A DNA stretch of 22,547 nt. Source: Anaerolineaceae bacterium UBA5311 (lineage in GTDB: Bacteria; Chloroflexota; Anaerolineae; Anaerolineales; Anaerolineaceae). The stretch lies in assembly GCA_002411175.1 (NCBI GenBank), contig DHRN01000031.1, forward strand, positions 1 through 22,547, written 5' to 3'. Both the position numbers and the translations under genes were made by a program. The first letter of the stretch is position 1; each line of letters opens with the position of its first letter. Of this stretch, positions 15,778-22,547 are shown piece after piece. The notes beneath the pieces were generated by a model that saw only the letters and a list, made by a program, of their open reading frames with translations, was not told the DNA's origin and searched no databases.

Positions 15778-16977
15778 ATGAACACGCAAGACTATATCAA
15801 GCTCGAAGATAAATACGGCGCGAGAAATTACAAACCCCTGGATGTTGTCCTCAACGAGGGCAAAGGCTGCTGGGTCACTGATGTGGACGGGAAACGCTAC
15901 CTGGATTGCCTGAGTGCTTATTCTGCGGTAAACCAGGGGCATTGCCACCCTCATATCGTTGAGGCGATGGTCGAACAGGCTCAAAAAATCGGATTGACCT
16001 CACGCGCTTTCCGCAATGACAAACTGGGTCTTTTCTACAAAAAGCTGGTTGACCTAACCGGTTATGAAATGGTCTTGCCAATGAACACTGGCGCAGAAGC
16101 TGTTGAAACTGCGATCAAGGTTGCCAGAAAATGGGCGTATGTGACCAAGGGCATCCCTAAATACGAAGCTGAGATGATCGTGGCAGAAGGTAACTTCCAC
16201 GGACGTACCACCACCATCATTTCTTTCTCTACTGAAGCATTTTACAAAGAAGCCTTTGGTCCTTTCACTCCAGGCTTTAAGACGGTCCCTTATGGTGATA
16301 TCGAAGCGATCAAGGCTGCCATCACCCCCAACACAGCTGCCGTGATGCTGGAGCCAATCCAGGGTGAAAATGGCGTGATCGTTCCTCCTGATGGCTATCT
16401 CAGAGCGGTTGCCGAAGTCTGCAGGGAAAACAATGTCCTTTTCATTGCAGACGAAATTCAGACAGGGCTTTGTCGGACTGGAAAATGGTTCGCCTGCCAG
16501 TATGAAGATGTTGTCCCTGACATAACTGTAATCGGAAAAGCTCTGTCTGGTGGAATGTATCCCGTATCAGCGGTACTCTCAAGTAAAGAGATTCTGGGCT
16601 TGTTCAAGCCTGGCGAACATGGCTCCACCTTTGGTGGCAGCCCGATGGCAGCCGCGATTGGCGTTGCCGCTCTGGAGGTTTTGGAACAAGAAAATCTGGC
16701 TGAACGCGGCGCTGAATTGGGTGAATATTTTATGGCAGAATTACGAAAAATCGATGCCACCGTAATCAAGGAAGTTCGTGGACGCGGTTTGTTGATCGGT
16801 GTGGAACTCCATCCCGAAGCTGGAGGCGCCCGACGCTATTGTGAGATGCTACAGGATGAAGGCATCCTTGCCAAGGAAACTCATGACCACGTAATCCGCT
16901 TCGCTCCGCCGTTGGTCATCGGGAAAACTGATCTCGATTGGGCATTGGCGATTATTGAAGGTGTACTAAAAAGATAG
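15778..16977 (+). CDS. rocD: Ornithine aminotransferase
   Basis: A 399-residue PLP enzyme that moves the delta-amino group of ornithine to 2-oxoglutarate, making glutamate-5-semialdehyde. YSAVNQGHCHPHI near the N-terminus is a RocD hallmark that separates it from acetylornithine aminotransferase. MNTGAEAVETAIKVARKW binds the cofactor phosphate, FIADEIQTG carries the PLP aspartate, and Lys254 in IGKALSGG forms the Schiff base. GSTFGGSP and RGRGLLIGVEL follow as expected. The Shine-Dalgarno AAGGTAA lies within the end of argF, five bases of true gap away, so translation is likely coupled. Acetylornithine or GABA aminotransferase are less likely alternatives. Confidence 0.92.
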   Translation: MNTQDYIKLEDKYGARNYKPLDVVLNEGKGCWVTDVDGKRYLDCLSAYSAVNQGHCHPHIVEAMVEQAQKIGLTSRAFRNDKLGLFYKKLVDLTGYEMVLPMNTGAEAVETAIKVARKWAYVTKGIPKYEAEMIVAEGNFHGRTTTIISFSTEAFYKEAFGPFTPGFKTVPYGDIEAIKAAITPNTAAVMLEPIQGENGVIVPPDGYLRAVAEVCRENNVLFIADEIQTGLCRTGKWFACQYEDVVPDITVIGKALSGGMYPVSAVLSSKEILGLFKPGEHGSTFGGSPMAAAIGVAALEVLEQENLAERGAELGEYFMAELRKIDATVIKEVRGRGLLIGVELHPEAGGARRYCEMLQDEGILAKETHDHVIRFAPPLVIGKTDLDWALAIIEGVLKR

Positions 16978-16985
16978 GTGAAATT

Positions 16986-18428
16986 ATGAACAGGTTTGCC
17001 AAGATCGTTGCCACAATAGGTCCTGCTAGTTCAGATGAAGGTGTTTTAACCGCCATGATCAGCGCCGGACTCGATGTGGCGCGTCTGAACTTTTCTCATG
17101 GCGATCATGAAGGACACGGTGCCATGATAAAGCTGATTCGCATGGTCTCACAGAAACTTGGCAAACCTGTCACCATTTTGATGGACCTACAAGGTCCAAA
17201 ACTACGCATTGGCAATCTCGGAGCTGAACCGCTTGAACTTACCTCCGGACAGAATGTCGTATTAAGCTCCATTCCCAACCCCGAAAACCTGCCCGAAGGG
17301 GTTACTTTCATTCCTTTTGATGTCCCCAAACTGCATGAAGCCCTCCATCCTGGCAATCATATTTTACTGGACGATGGTCAGCTTGAGTTTGAGGTCAATA
17401 GTTTGGATGGCACAAACATTTTTGCCACAGTCCTCCTGGGCGGCTTGCTCAAATCTCACAAAGGAGTCAATCTGCCGGGGTCCCACCTGGACATACCAAT
17501 TCTGACTGAAAAAGATTTGGCTGACTTGCAGTTCGGATTGGACCAGGGTGTCGATTTGGTGGCGGTCTCTTTTGTGAAATCTGCAGATGACATTCATAAA
17601 GTGCGCGAAACGATGCAATCAATGACAACCAGCAAATGGCAGCCGCCAATTGTTGCCAAACTGGAACGCCCGGAAGCAGTCACGAACCTCGAAGAAATCA
17701 TTAAAGTCACCAATGGTGTCATGGTCGCGAGAGGTGATCTCGGCGTCGAAATGTCCCCTGCTATCGTACCAGCAGTCCAAAAATCGATCATCAAAACCGC
17801 CAACGAGTATGGCAAGTTCGTCATCACTGCAACCCAAATGCTCGAGTCGATGATCAACAACCCCCGACCAACTCGTGCGGAAGCCGCTGATGTTGCCAAC
17901 GCCATTTTTGATGGCAGTGATGCGGTCATGCTCTCTGCAGAATCAGCTGCGGGGAAATATCCGATCGATGCGATCCGCATGATGGATACGATTATCTGTG
18001 AGGCTGAAATGCACCTGGACGAATGGGGGCATCATAATGTGCTCGACAGCCGTATTTTTAACGACGACGTGGTCACGATTTCAAGGGCAGCCAAGGTCAT
18101 GGTTGAAGATCAGGACGTTAAGGCGATCGTTGTATTCACCCTTTCAGGTATGTCCGCCTTGTGGATGAGCAAAACCAAGCCAGCAGTGCCTATTTACGCT
18201 TTCACACCAGAGATCAAAACCTACCAATGGCTGGGTATTTGCCGGGGTGTGATCCCGATGCGCGTACCTCATGCGGATACGCTCGAAACGATGATCACAC
18301 ACGTCGAGACAGCTATTAGTGCCGCGACTACGCTTTGCCCTAAAGACCAGGTTGTTGTTATCAGCGGCTTCCCCGTGGGCGCCTTCTCCGCCCCCAACCT
18401 GGCATTGTTGTATACACTGCGCGGTTAA
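16986..18428 (+). CDS. pyk: Pyruvate kinase
   Basis: A 480-residue glycolytic enzyme converting phosphoenolpyruvate and ADP to pyruvate and ATP. KIVATIGPAS opens the protein, MDLQGPKLRIG marks the A/B domain boundary, and VAVSFVKSADD is followed by the Mg2+/PEP site at MVARGDLGVEM. The active-site helix ITATQMLESM and the family signature around DVANAIFDGSDAVMLS come next. The C-terminal allosteric domain is complete, with no extra PEP-utiliser domain. AGGTGA sits right at the rocD stop, eight bases upstream of ATG, so it is very probably in the same transcript. Linking pyruvate kinase to ornithine metabolism is not a classical gene order. It converges on the korAB operon across 374 non-coding bases. 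Confidence 0.95.
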   Translation: MNRFAKIVATIGPASSDEGVLTAMISAGLDVARLNFSHGDHEGHGAMIKLIRMVSQKLGKPVTILMDLQGPKLRIGNLGAEPLELTSGQNVVLSSIPNPENLPEGVTFIPFDVPKLHEALHPGNHILLDDGQLEFEVNSLDGTNIFATVLLGGLLKSHKGVNLPGSHLDIPILTEKDLADLQFGLDQGVDLVAVSFVKSADDIHKVRETMQSMTTSKWQPPIVAKLERPEAVTNLEEIIKVTNGVMVARGDLGVEMSPAIVPAVQKSIIKTANEYGKFVITATQMLESMINNPRPTRAEAADVANAIFDGSDAVMLSAESAAGKYPIDAIRMMDTIICEAEMHLDEWGHHNVLDSRIFNDDVVTISRAAKVMVEDQDVKAIVVFTLSGMSALWMSKTKPAVPIYAFTPEIKTYQWLGICRGVIPMRVPHADTLETMITHVETAISAATTLCPKDQVVVISGFPVGAFSAPNLALLYTLRG

Positions 18429-18466
18429 CATTCCTTATCATCCAGGCTTGTCATCCTGAGTAATAA

Positions 18467-18661
18467 TTGTCCCGTTCCAGCGAAGCCATCTTTTCGCGGC
18501 AACACGTTCATGACCCCATTCCGGCAATGCCATCATTCGTAGGGAACGCGGCTTGTCCCGTTCCGGCGTAGCCATCTTTTGGGCGAGACGTTTGTACCGG
18601 CGAAGCCGTGTATTGAAAACACCTCGTACTTTCCTCTACTCGCACATTGTTTGTTTTCAAT
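18467..18661. repeat. Degenerate direct repeats and inverted repeat between pyk and korB
   Basis: The 374-base gap 18429-18802 has no gene. A 28-base unit, TTGTCCCGTTCC-[A/G]GCG[A/T]AGCCATCTTTT, occurs at 18467-18494 and 18553-18580 with 26 of 28 bases identical. Weaker relatives lie at about 18511-18538 (ACCCCATTCCGGCAATGCCA) and 18592-18608 (TTGT..ACCGGCGAAGCC). ATTGAAAAC (18612-18620) and GTTTTCAAT (18653-18661) form a perfect 9-bp inverted repeat. ATTCGTAGGG at 18535-18544 recurs at 124-133. The spacing is irregular and the copies are few, which argues against CRISPR and for a REP-like family. Confidence 0.65.
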
Positions 18662-18753
18662 CCGCCGTGCAAAGCCATGCATAATGACCAAACACATCGA
18701 CTGATTTGAGGTGCACCACTACCGCGCCAATGGAAACATCCGGCGCCCTTAAC

Positions 18754-18786
18754 AAAAAAAAGACCGAGGGAAACCCACGGTCTTTT
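18754..18786 (-). terminator. Rho-independent terminator of the GntR-korAB operon
   Basis: On the minus strand AAAAGACCG (18786-18778) pairs with CGGTCTTTT (18766-18758), with a T-T mismatch and a further GGG/CCC around a short loop, then runs into more Ts (to 18754). It lies 17 bases after the korB stop. On the + strand the T-run is only four bases, so it is a poorer terminator for pyk. Confidence 0.88.
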
Positions 18787-18802
18787 CATCTCAAGCCACT
18801 AT

Positions 18803-19837
18803 TTACGTCAACGCCCGGTTGATTTCATCAAGCATCGCCTTGGTGGGTCTTAATCGTTCCACCCCCAGGCGATTTAACGGTTCATCCGGCAAATCGTAAA
18901 GCTCCTGGATCGTCTCCGCAGACTCGGAAAAATAAATCAGTCCGGTCGCAAAATACTTATTTTTATAAGATTCTGTCAGCAGGTCCAAAGCAGCATTTTT
19001 ATCAGTCGGATCGTATTCCTTGTCGATCTTGCGTAACACCATGTAGGTGCCGTCCTGCATTTTAATTTCCCTGAATGTTCCAGGAGCAAAGCCTTCTTCA
19101 TCCAGCTCTTCACGAGTGTTGAAGTGTTTAAAATCATGCAGTGGAGCTTCGTTTTCACGTCCCCAGGTGTAAGATTGCAGGGCATCATCCTGGTTATTGA
19201 AGGTCACACAGGGGCTGATCACATCAATGATGGCGATTCCGCGTTGAGAAACGGCTGCCTTGATCAGCTCCTTCAACTGCTTGGTGTCGCCGGAATATGC
19301 TCGCGCGACGAAGGTAGCACCACTAATCAGCGCTTCCATACACATATCAAGCGGGGGCAGCATGTTCACGCCCTGGTGTTTAAGCACTAATCCCAGGTCA
19401 GAAGTGGCAGAAAATTGCCCTTTGGTCAACCCGTAGCAGCCATTGTTTTCAATAATATAGGTCATGGGAACATTGCGGCGAATGACGTGCTTGAAATGAC
19501 CCATACCAATACTGGCTGTGTCACCATCGCCGGAGAATCCAAGGATGTGAATGGAACTGTCAGCGAAGCATGCCCCGCTCGCCAGGGTCGGCATACGACC
19601 ATGCAAGCCATTAAACCCGAAAGAGCGGTCCAAAAAGTAGTTGGGGCTCTTACTTGAACAACCGATCCCACTTAGTTTAATGTAACGCTCTGGTGGCAGA
19701 CCAAGTTCCCACACAGCATTTTGCACCTGTGCAGAAATTGAATTGTGACCGCACCCAGGGCAAAGCGTTGAGGGTTTGCCCTTATAATCTGCTAATGCCA
19801 AACCGCAAAGATTGAGTTCGACTACTTTAGTTTCCAC
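18803..19837 (-). CDS. 2-oxoacid:ferredoxin oxidoreductase, beta (TPP-binding) subunit
   Basis: A 344-residue catalytic subunit that binds thiamine diphosphate and one [4Fe-4S] cluster and, with the alpha subunit, turns a 2-oxoacid plus CoA into acyl-CoA, CO2 and reduced ferredoxin. Cluster ligands are Cys26 and Cys29 (CPGCGHN), Cys60 (GIGCSSK) and Cys210 (SPCVTFNN). The TPP/Mg motif is GDGD at 103-106, with ENNGCYGLTKGQ at 130-141. The start is GTG, with GTAGGT upstream, inside the last 11 bases of the alpha gene, so translation is coupled. No separate ferredoxin-type delta subunit is present. The two-subunit form with gamma fused to alpha is shared by 2-oxoglutarate and broad-range enzymes; the sequence alone does not settle pyruvate versus 2-oxoglutarate or branched-chain acids. 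Confidence 0.92.
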   Translation of the reverse strand: METKVVELNLCGLALADYKGKPSTLCPGCGHNSISAQVQNAVWELGLPPERYIKLSGIGCSSKSPNYFLDRSFGFNGLHGRMPTLASGACFADSSIHILGFSGDGDTASIGMGHFKHVIRRNVPMTYIIENNGCYGLTKGQFSATSDLGLVLKHQGVNMLPPLDMCMEALISGATFVARAYSGDTKQLKELIKAAVSQRGIAIIDVISPCVTFNNQDDALQSYTWGRENEAPLHDFKHFNTREELDEEGFAPGTFREIKMQDGTYMVLRKIDKEYDPTDKNAALDLLTESYKNKYFATGLIYFSESAETIQELYDLPDEPLNRLGVERLRPTKAMLDEINRALT

Positions 19838-21671
19838 TTTTACCTACTTTCCGTTCCCGGTTTAAGATGCTTTCAACTGCCCACATCGCGGTCATTGGTA
19901 AGCCACCAATGTCTGAAATCGAGATCAGTTTTTGAGAGTATTCAGAAATTTCCAGGGACAAAATATCGCAAAGCTGACCATCCCTGTTTAATTCCAAAAC
20001 ATAGCTGCGGGAATGGCTGGCTACAAATTCACGCACTGCATTGTTGCTGGGCAAAGATCTGATGCGCATATAATCAGCATGAATGCCCAATTCAGCCAGT
20101 TTGTCCTGAGTCTCGCGAATCGCATCGTCTGTCGAACCCATCCCAATGATACCAATATCGGCTTCTTCTTTTGCTTTTCGGAAAACCGGACCGGGCAGGT
20201 CCCTGATTGCTCTTTTCAGTTTTTTCCCGATTCTCAGGAGCATGTCAGACCAGTTTTTCGGGTCTTCACTGTAATTTCCATAGGCATCATGCCCTGTGCC
20301 GCGGGTAAAATATGCAGCTCGTGGACTCTGATTGCCCATCACAGTTCGATACGGAATGCCATCGCCCTCAATATCCATATACCGTCCCCAGATATCAAGG
20401 GTTTCAAGGTCCTTTTCCCAGATAAGCCTTCCACGATCCATCGGTCTGTTTGGATATTCAAATTTTTTTGTTACCCACTGGTTCATTCCCAGGTCAAGAT
20501 CTGTCAGAACAAAAATCGGAGTTTGATAACGGTCAGCCAGGTCAAGCGATTTCCAGCCAAACTCAAAACACTCCGTCACGGTTCCCGGAATAAGGATGAT
20601 GTGGCTGGTATCACCATGCCCAAGAAAATACAACATGGAAAGGTCGCCCTGGGCTGTCCTGGTGGGTAAACCGGTGCTCGGACCGACCCGCTGGACATCC
20701 CAGATCACCATGGGTATCTCGGCAAAGTATGCCAGTCCGATATTTTCGGTCATCAGGCTGATGCCCGGTCCCGAAGTTGCTGTCATCGAGCGCAGCCCTG
20801 CCCATCCAGCCCCAACTGCCGCGCCAACAGCCGCCAGCTCATCTTCCACCTGGAGAATAACACAGGTCTTCTTGCCTGTAACCGGATCAATCCGGATTAC
20901 ATCCACCTGGTCCATCATCGCTTCTACAAGACTTGTTGCCGGGGTAATCGGATACCAGGAACAATATTGCACGCCTCCAAACAAAGATCCCAAACCACCG
21001 GCATTATTGCCATCGGTGAGGATGTAATCGGTCAGAGGAGGAAGTTTTTCACAGACAAATCGGTCTTTTTTCTCCAGGTTTTCTGCGGCATAGTCATACC
21101 CAAGCCTAACCATATTGAAATTGGACTCTGCTATCGTTGGTTTGGAAGAAAAGTGCTCGTAGATCGTGTTGTGAAGGTCTTCAAGAGGTATCCGCAGCAC
21201 CTGACTGACAATGCCAACAAACAACATGTTCTCCATGAAAGATTGCAGCTTTCGGGGAACATCCGCCTGTTTCATCAGCTCTTTAATCGGCATCGGATAA
21301 TAGATCAATTCCTGGTTGAGGGTTTCTGGCATCTTCAGGTGATCGGCGAAGAAAACCGCGCCCCCGGCTGGCAGGTAGGTCATGTCTTTTTCGACAGTCG
21401 CCTGGTTCATGGCAACCACGATATCATCGTAAGGCAAGCGACCTGTGTGACCCTTTTGTGATGACCGGATCACAAACCATGTTGGCAGACCTTTGATATT
21501 CGACGGGAAAATGTTCTTTCCTGCTGTGGGAATGCCCAGGTGGAACAAGGTGCGATAGAGAATGTGATTTGCAGTCGCGCTGCCAGAGCCGTTAACCGTG
21601 CATATTGTGATGCAAAACTCGTTAACGATCGGTCCCTCTCCTTCGTATTTAATCTTGCTCAAATCCATCAT
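19827..21671 (-). CDS. 2-oxoacid:ferredoxin oxidoreductase, fused gamma-alpha subunit
   Basis: A 614-residue subunit partnering the downstream beta subunit. The N-terminal gamma domain (about 15-200) holds CTVNGSGSATAN, the Rossmann-like loop of this family, and RSSQKGHTG. The alpha domain begins near 220, with WYPITPATSL at about 239-248 (the pyruvate/2-oxoacid site motif) and ATSGPGISLMTE further on. A C-terminal domain II-like part is found at ADIGIIGMGSTDDAI. The frame is open to a TTG at 21695, but ATG 21671 has GGAG 11 bases upstream, so I start there; the next codon is also ATG. It lies 16 bases after the GntR gene, in one operon, and its 3' end overlaps the beta start by 11 bases. Confidence 0.92.
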   Translation of the reverse strand: MMDLSKIKYEGEGPIVNEFCITICTVNGSGSATANHILYRTLFHLGIPTAGKNIFPSNIKGLPTWFVIRSSQKGHTGRLPYDDIVVAMNQATVEKDMTYLPAGGAVFFADHLKMPETLNQELIYYPMPIKELMKQADVPRKLQSFMENMLFVGIVSQVLRIPLEDLHNTIYEHFSSKPTIAESNFNMVRLGYDYAAENLEKKDRFVCEKLPPLTDYILTDGNNAGGLGSLFGGVQYCSWYPITPATSLVEAMMDQVDVIRIDPVTGKKTCVILQVEDELAAVGAAVGAGWAGLRSMTATSGPGISLMTENIGLAYFAEIPMVIWDVQRVGPSTGLPTRTAQGDLSMLYFLGHGDTSHIILIPGTVTECFEFGWKSLDLADRYQTPIFVLTDLDLGMNQWVTKKFEYPNRPMDRGRLIWEKDLETLDIWGRYMDIEGDGIPYRTVMGNQSPRAAYFTRGTGHDAYGNYSEDPKNWSDMLLRIGKKLKRAIRDLPGPVFRKAKEEADIGIIGMGSTDDAIRETQDKLAELGIHADYMRIRSLPSNNAVREFVASHSRSYVLELNRDGQLCDILSLEISEYSQKLISISDIGGLPMTAMWAVESILNRERKVGKSGN

Positions 21672-21687
21672 ATAAAGATTTTCTCCT

Positions 21688-22371
21688 TTATTCAAACCTT
21701 TGTTTTAATTCTGCTTTCTTACTCGTTCTTACAATATCAAAATGGGTAAGCAATGCATCATAACCCATCTCGTATTCTTTTGAGTCAATCGCTTTAAATA
21801 TTTTTTTATGGTAGTCCCAAACGGTTTCAAGACTAATCTGATCACTATAAAGCCTGTTTTCAGAGTCCTGAAATAAGGTCCAGAAGGACTCGAGCAGGCT
21901 CTGCAAAAAAGTGTTGTTCAATGGTCGGTAGATTGTCAGATGAAAGTCTCTGTGTTCTTCAACAGGGATGATGATCGGTCTGTTATGAATCTTGTGGAAT
22001 GCGCTGTCGATAATATGACCCAGTTGCTCCACCTCTTCACGTCCGAGTTTTACCACGGCTTTCTGCCAATAACTCAATTCAAGCTGCTGCCGGACGGAGT
22101 ACATTTCCCAGATGAGATCGGGATTGATATCAAGAGCATACCTGCTTGCCAGGCAGATGGCTGGTTTAACGGAAAAAGGGGTTACCTGGATACCTGTCTT
22201 CGTCTTTACTTCTACTAATTCAAGTTGTCGGGCTACTTCGAGCTGTTCTCTGACTGAGGCATTGCTTAGCCCTAAATCGATCCCCAATTGAGCAATACTC
22301 GGGATGCTTTTACCCTCTTTGACAGTATTTGCCAGGTAGGACAGGAGCGTAGGTTTACTTTTCATATCCAT
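21688..22371 (-). CDS. GntR-family regulator with FCD domain
   Basis: A 227-residue transcription factor. The winged helix-turn-helix (about 23-66, with SIPSIAQLGIDLGLSNASVR) is followed by an all-helical FCD ligand-binding domain (about 85-215). Metal-site candidates are His140, His144, His188 and His210; spacings of 44 and 22 between the last three match the family, but the first position is usually Asp, not His. FCD regulators commonly sense carboxylic acids and related metabolites, which fits control of the korAB genes 16 bases downstream. A second ATG at 22365 could also be the start; neither has a clear Shine-Dalgarno. The upstream operator-like palindrome overlaps the first ATG, pointing to autoregulation. 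Confidence 0.88.
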   Translation of the reverse strand: MDMKSKPTLLSYLANTVKEGKSIPSIAQLGIDLGLSNASVREQLEVARQLELVEVKTKTGIQVTPFSVKPAICLASRYALDINPDLIWEMYSVRQQLELSYWQKAVVKLGREEVEQLGHIIDSAFHKIHNRPIIIPVEEHRDFHLTIYRPLNNTFLQSLLESFWTLFQDSENRLYSDQISLETVWDYHKKIFKAIDSKEYEMGYDALLTHFDIVRTSKKAELKQRFE

Positions 22372-22396
22372 TAATCTGATTAATCAAATTAATCAA
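22370..22396 (-). promoter_or_regulatory. Operator-like palindrome / triple 9-bp repeat
   Basis: On the + strand three 9-base units follow each other: ATTAATCTG (22370-22378), ATTAATCAA (22379-22387) and ATTAATCAA (22388-22396). They form a 24-bp palindrome, ATTAAT-c-TGATTAATCA-a-ATTAAT (22370-22393), with a single mismatched pair. It lies between the predicted transcription start and the start codon, so a bound repressor would block elongation or promoter clearance. The site is strong by symmetry; that the GntR protein binds it is inference. Confidence 0.65.
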
Positions 22397-22405
22397 CGTA
22401 ATTCG

Positions 22406-22434
22406 ATTATAAGACCTCAGGCATATTCAGTCAA
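22406..22434 (-). promoter_or_regulatory. Near-consensus sigma-70-type promoter of GntR-korAB
   Basis: Reading the minus strand, TTGACT (22434-22429) is followed after exactly 17 bases by TATAAT (22411-22406). This is the best promoter in the window, 35 bases upstream of the regulator's start codon. Transcription would begin near 22399. Confidence 0.85.
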
Positions 22435-22547
22435 GCATAATTCTGACGGTTATCCATTAATGCGACCGCGGCAAGGCAATCCGTTTTTTTAATTTTACTA
22501 TCAGCCGTGAGTAACATGCTACTCTGTCGCATTAGTTCAGCTAAAAT
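22435..22547. other. Non-coding end of window
   Basis: No gene is seen. A perfect 9-bp inverted repeat, TAATGCGAC (22458-22466) and GTCGCATTA (22526-22534), encloses 59 A/T-rich bases. It may belong to the regulatory region of a gene beyond the window. Confidence 0.3.

Noticed and set aside
18467..18661. Possible CRISPR array
   Set aside because: Only two good copies, irregular spacing, degenerate relatives and no cas genes.
20013..20669. 218-codon open frame antisense to the fused gamma-alpha subunit gene
   Set aside because: The opposite strand encodes a well-conserved enzyme across the whole stretch; the translation shows no family features.
21672..21695. TTG start of the fused gamma-alpha gene overlapping the regulator gene
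   Set aside because: ATG 21671 with upstream GGAG is the better start.

Overview
The window is a 22.5 kb piece of a bacterial chromosome, most plausibly from an anaerobic, fermentative member of the Chloroflexota (class Anaerolineae). This placement is inferred from gene content: a fused ADP-forming acyl-CoA synthetase, a ferredoxin-dependent 2-oxoacid oxidoreductase, a Tat-exported YkuD protein with an S-A-G-C active site, and a zinc-ribbon/TM/LysM protein. No rRNA or other marker is present to prove it. I see no phage, transposase, CRISPR array, tRNA or rRNA. Sixteen protein genes account for nearly all of the coding capacity.

Layout. Positions 1-440 are non-coding, with an inverted repeat and short G/C hairpins. 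Then on the + strand come an ADP-forming acetate/acyl-CoA synthetase (441-2549, closed by a clear terminator), a squalene-cyclase-fold protein of unknown role (2691-3665), a NagD-type HAD phosphatase (3758-4531) and a Tat-exported L,D-transpeptidase (4547-5551). hemW (minus, 5552-6712) abuts the transpeptidase stop to stop. A zinc-ribbon/LysM envelope protein (6757-7932) and trxB (minus, 8012-8965) converge on a strong bidirectional terminator. A + strand run follows: M20 dipeptidase, DUF1385/YqhQ-like membrane protein, ComEA, 7TM-HD (PgpH-like) phosphodiesterase and ybeY (9217-14710). Next is a second + strand unit, argF-rocD-pyk (14849-18428), behind a leader with a strong hairpin. After a 374 bp repeat-bearing gap, the minus-strand operon GntR regulator-korA-korB (22371 down to 18803) converges on pyk.

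How the genes fit together. The metabolic genes point to peptide and amino-acid fermentation. A dipeptidase releases amino acids, ArgF and RocD interconvert citrulline, ornithine and glutamate semialdehyde, pyruvate kinase makes pyruvate and ATP, KorAB oxidises 2-oxoacids to acyl-CoA with ferredoxin, and the ADP-forming synthetase turns acyl-CoA into ATP. The other genes serve the envelope (L,D-transpeptidase, LysM, DUF1385), redox and heme handling (TrxB, HemW), c-di-AMP turnover (PgpH-like) and ribosome maturation (YbeY).

No clearly new defence or mobile system was found. The best leads are regulatory: a near-consensus promoter with an immediately downstream operator-like palindrome in front of the GntR-korAB operon; a 14-bp leader hairpin before argF-rocD-pyk; and a start codon for the PgpH-like gene that has no Shine-Dalgarno, lies six bases after a TATAAT box and falls inside a potential stem with the end of comEA.
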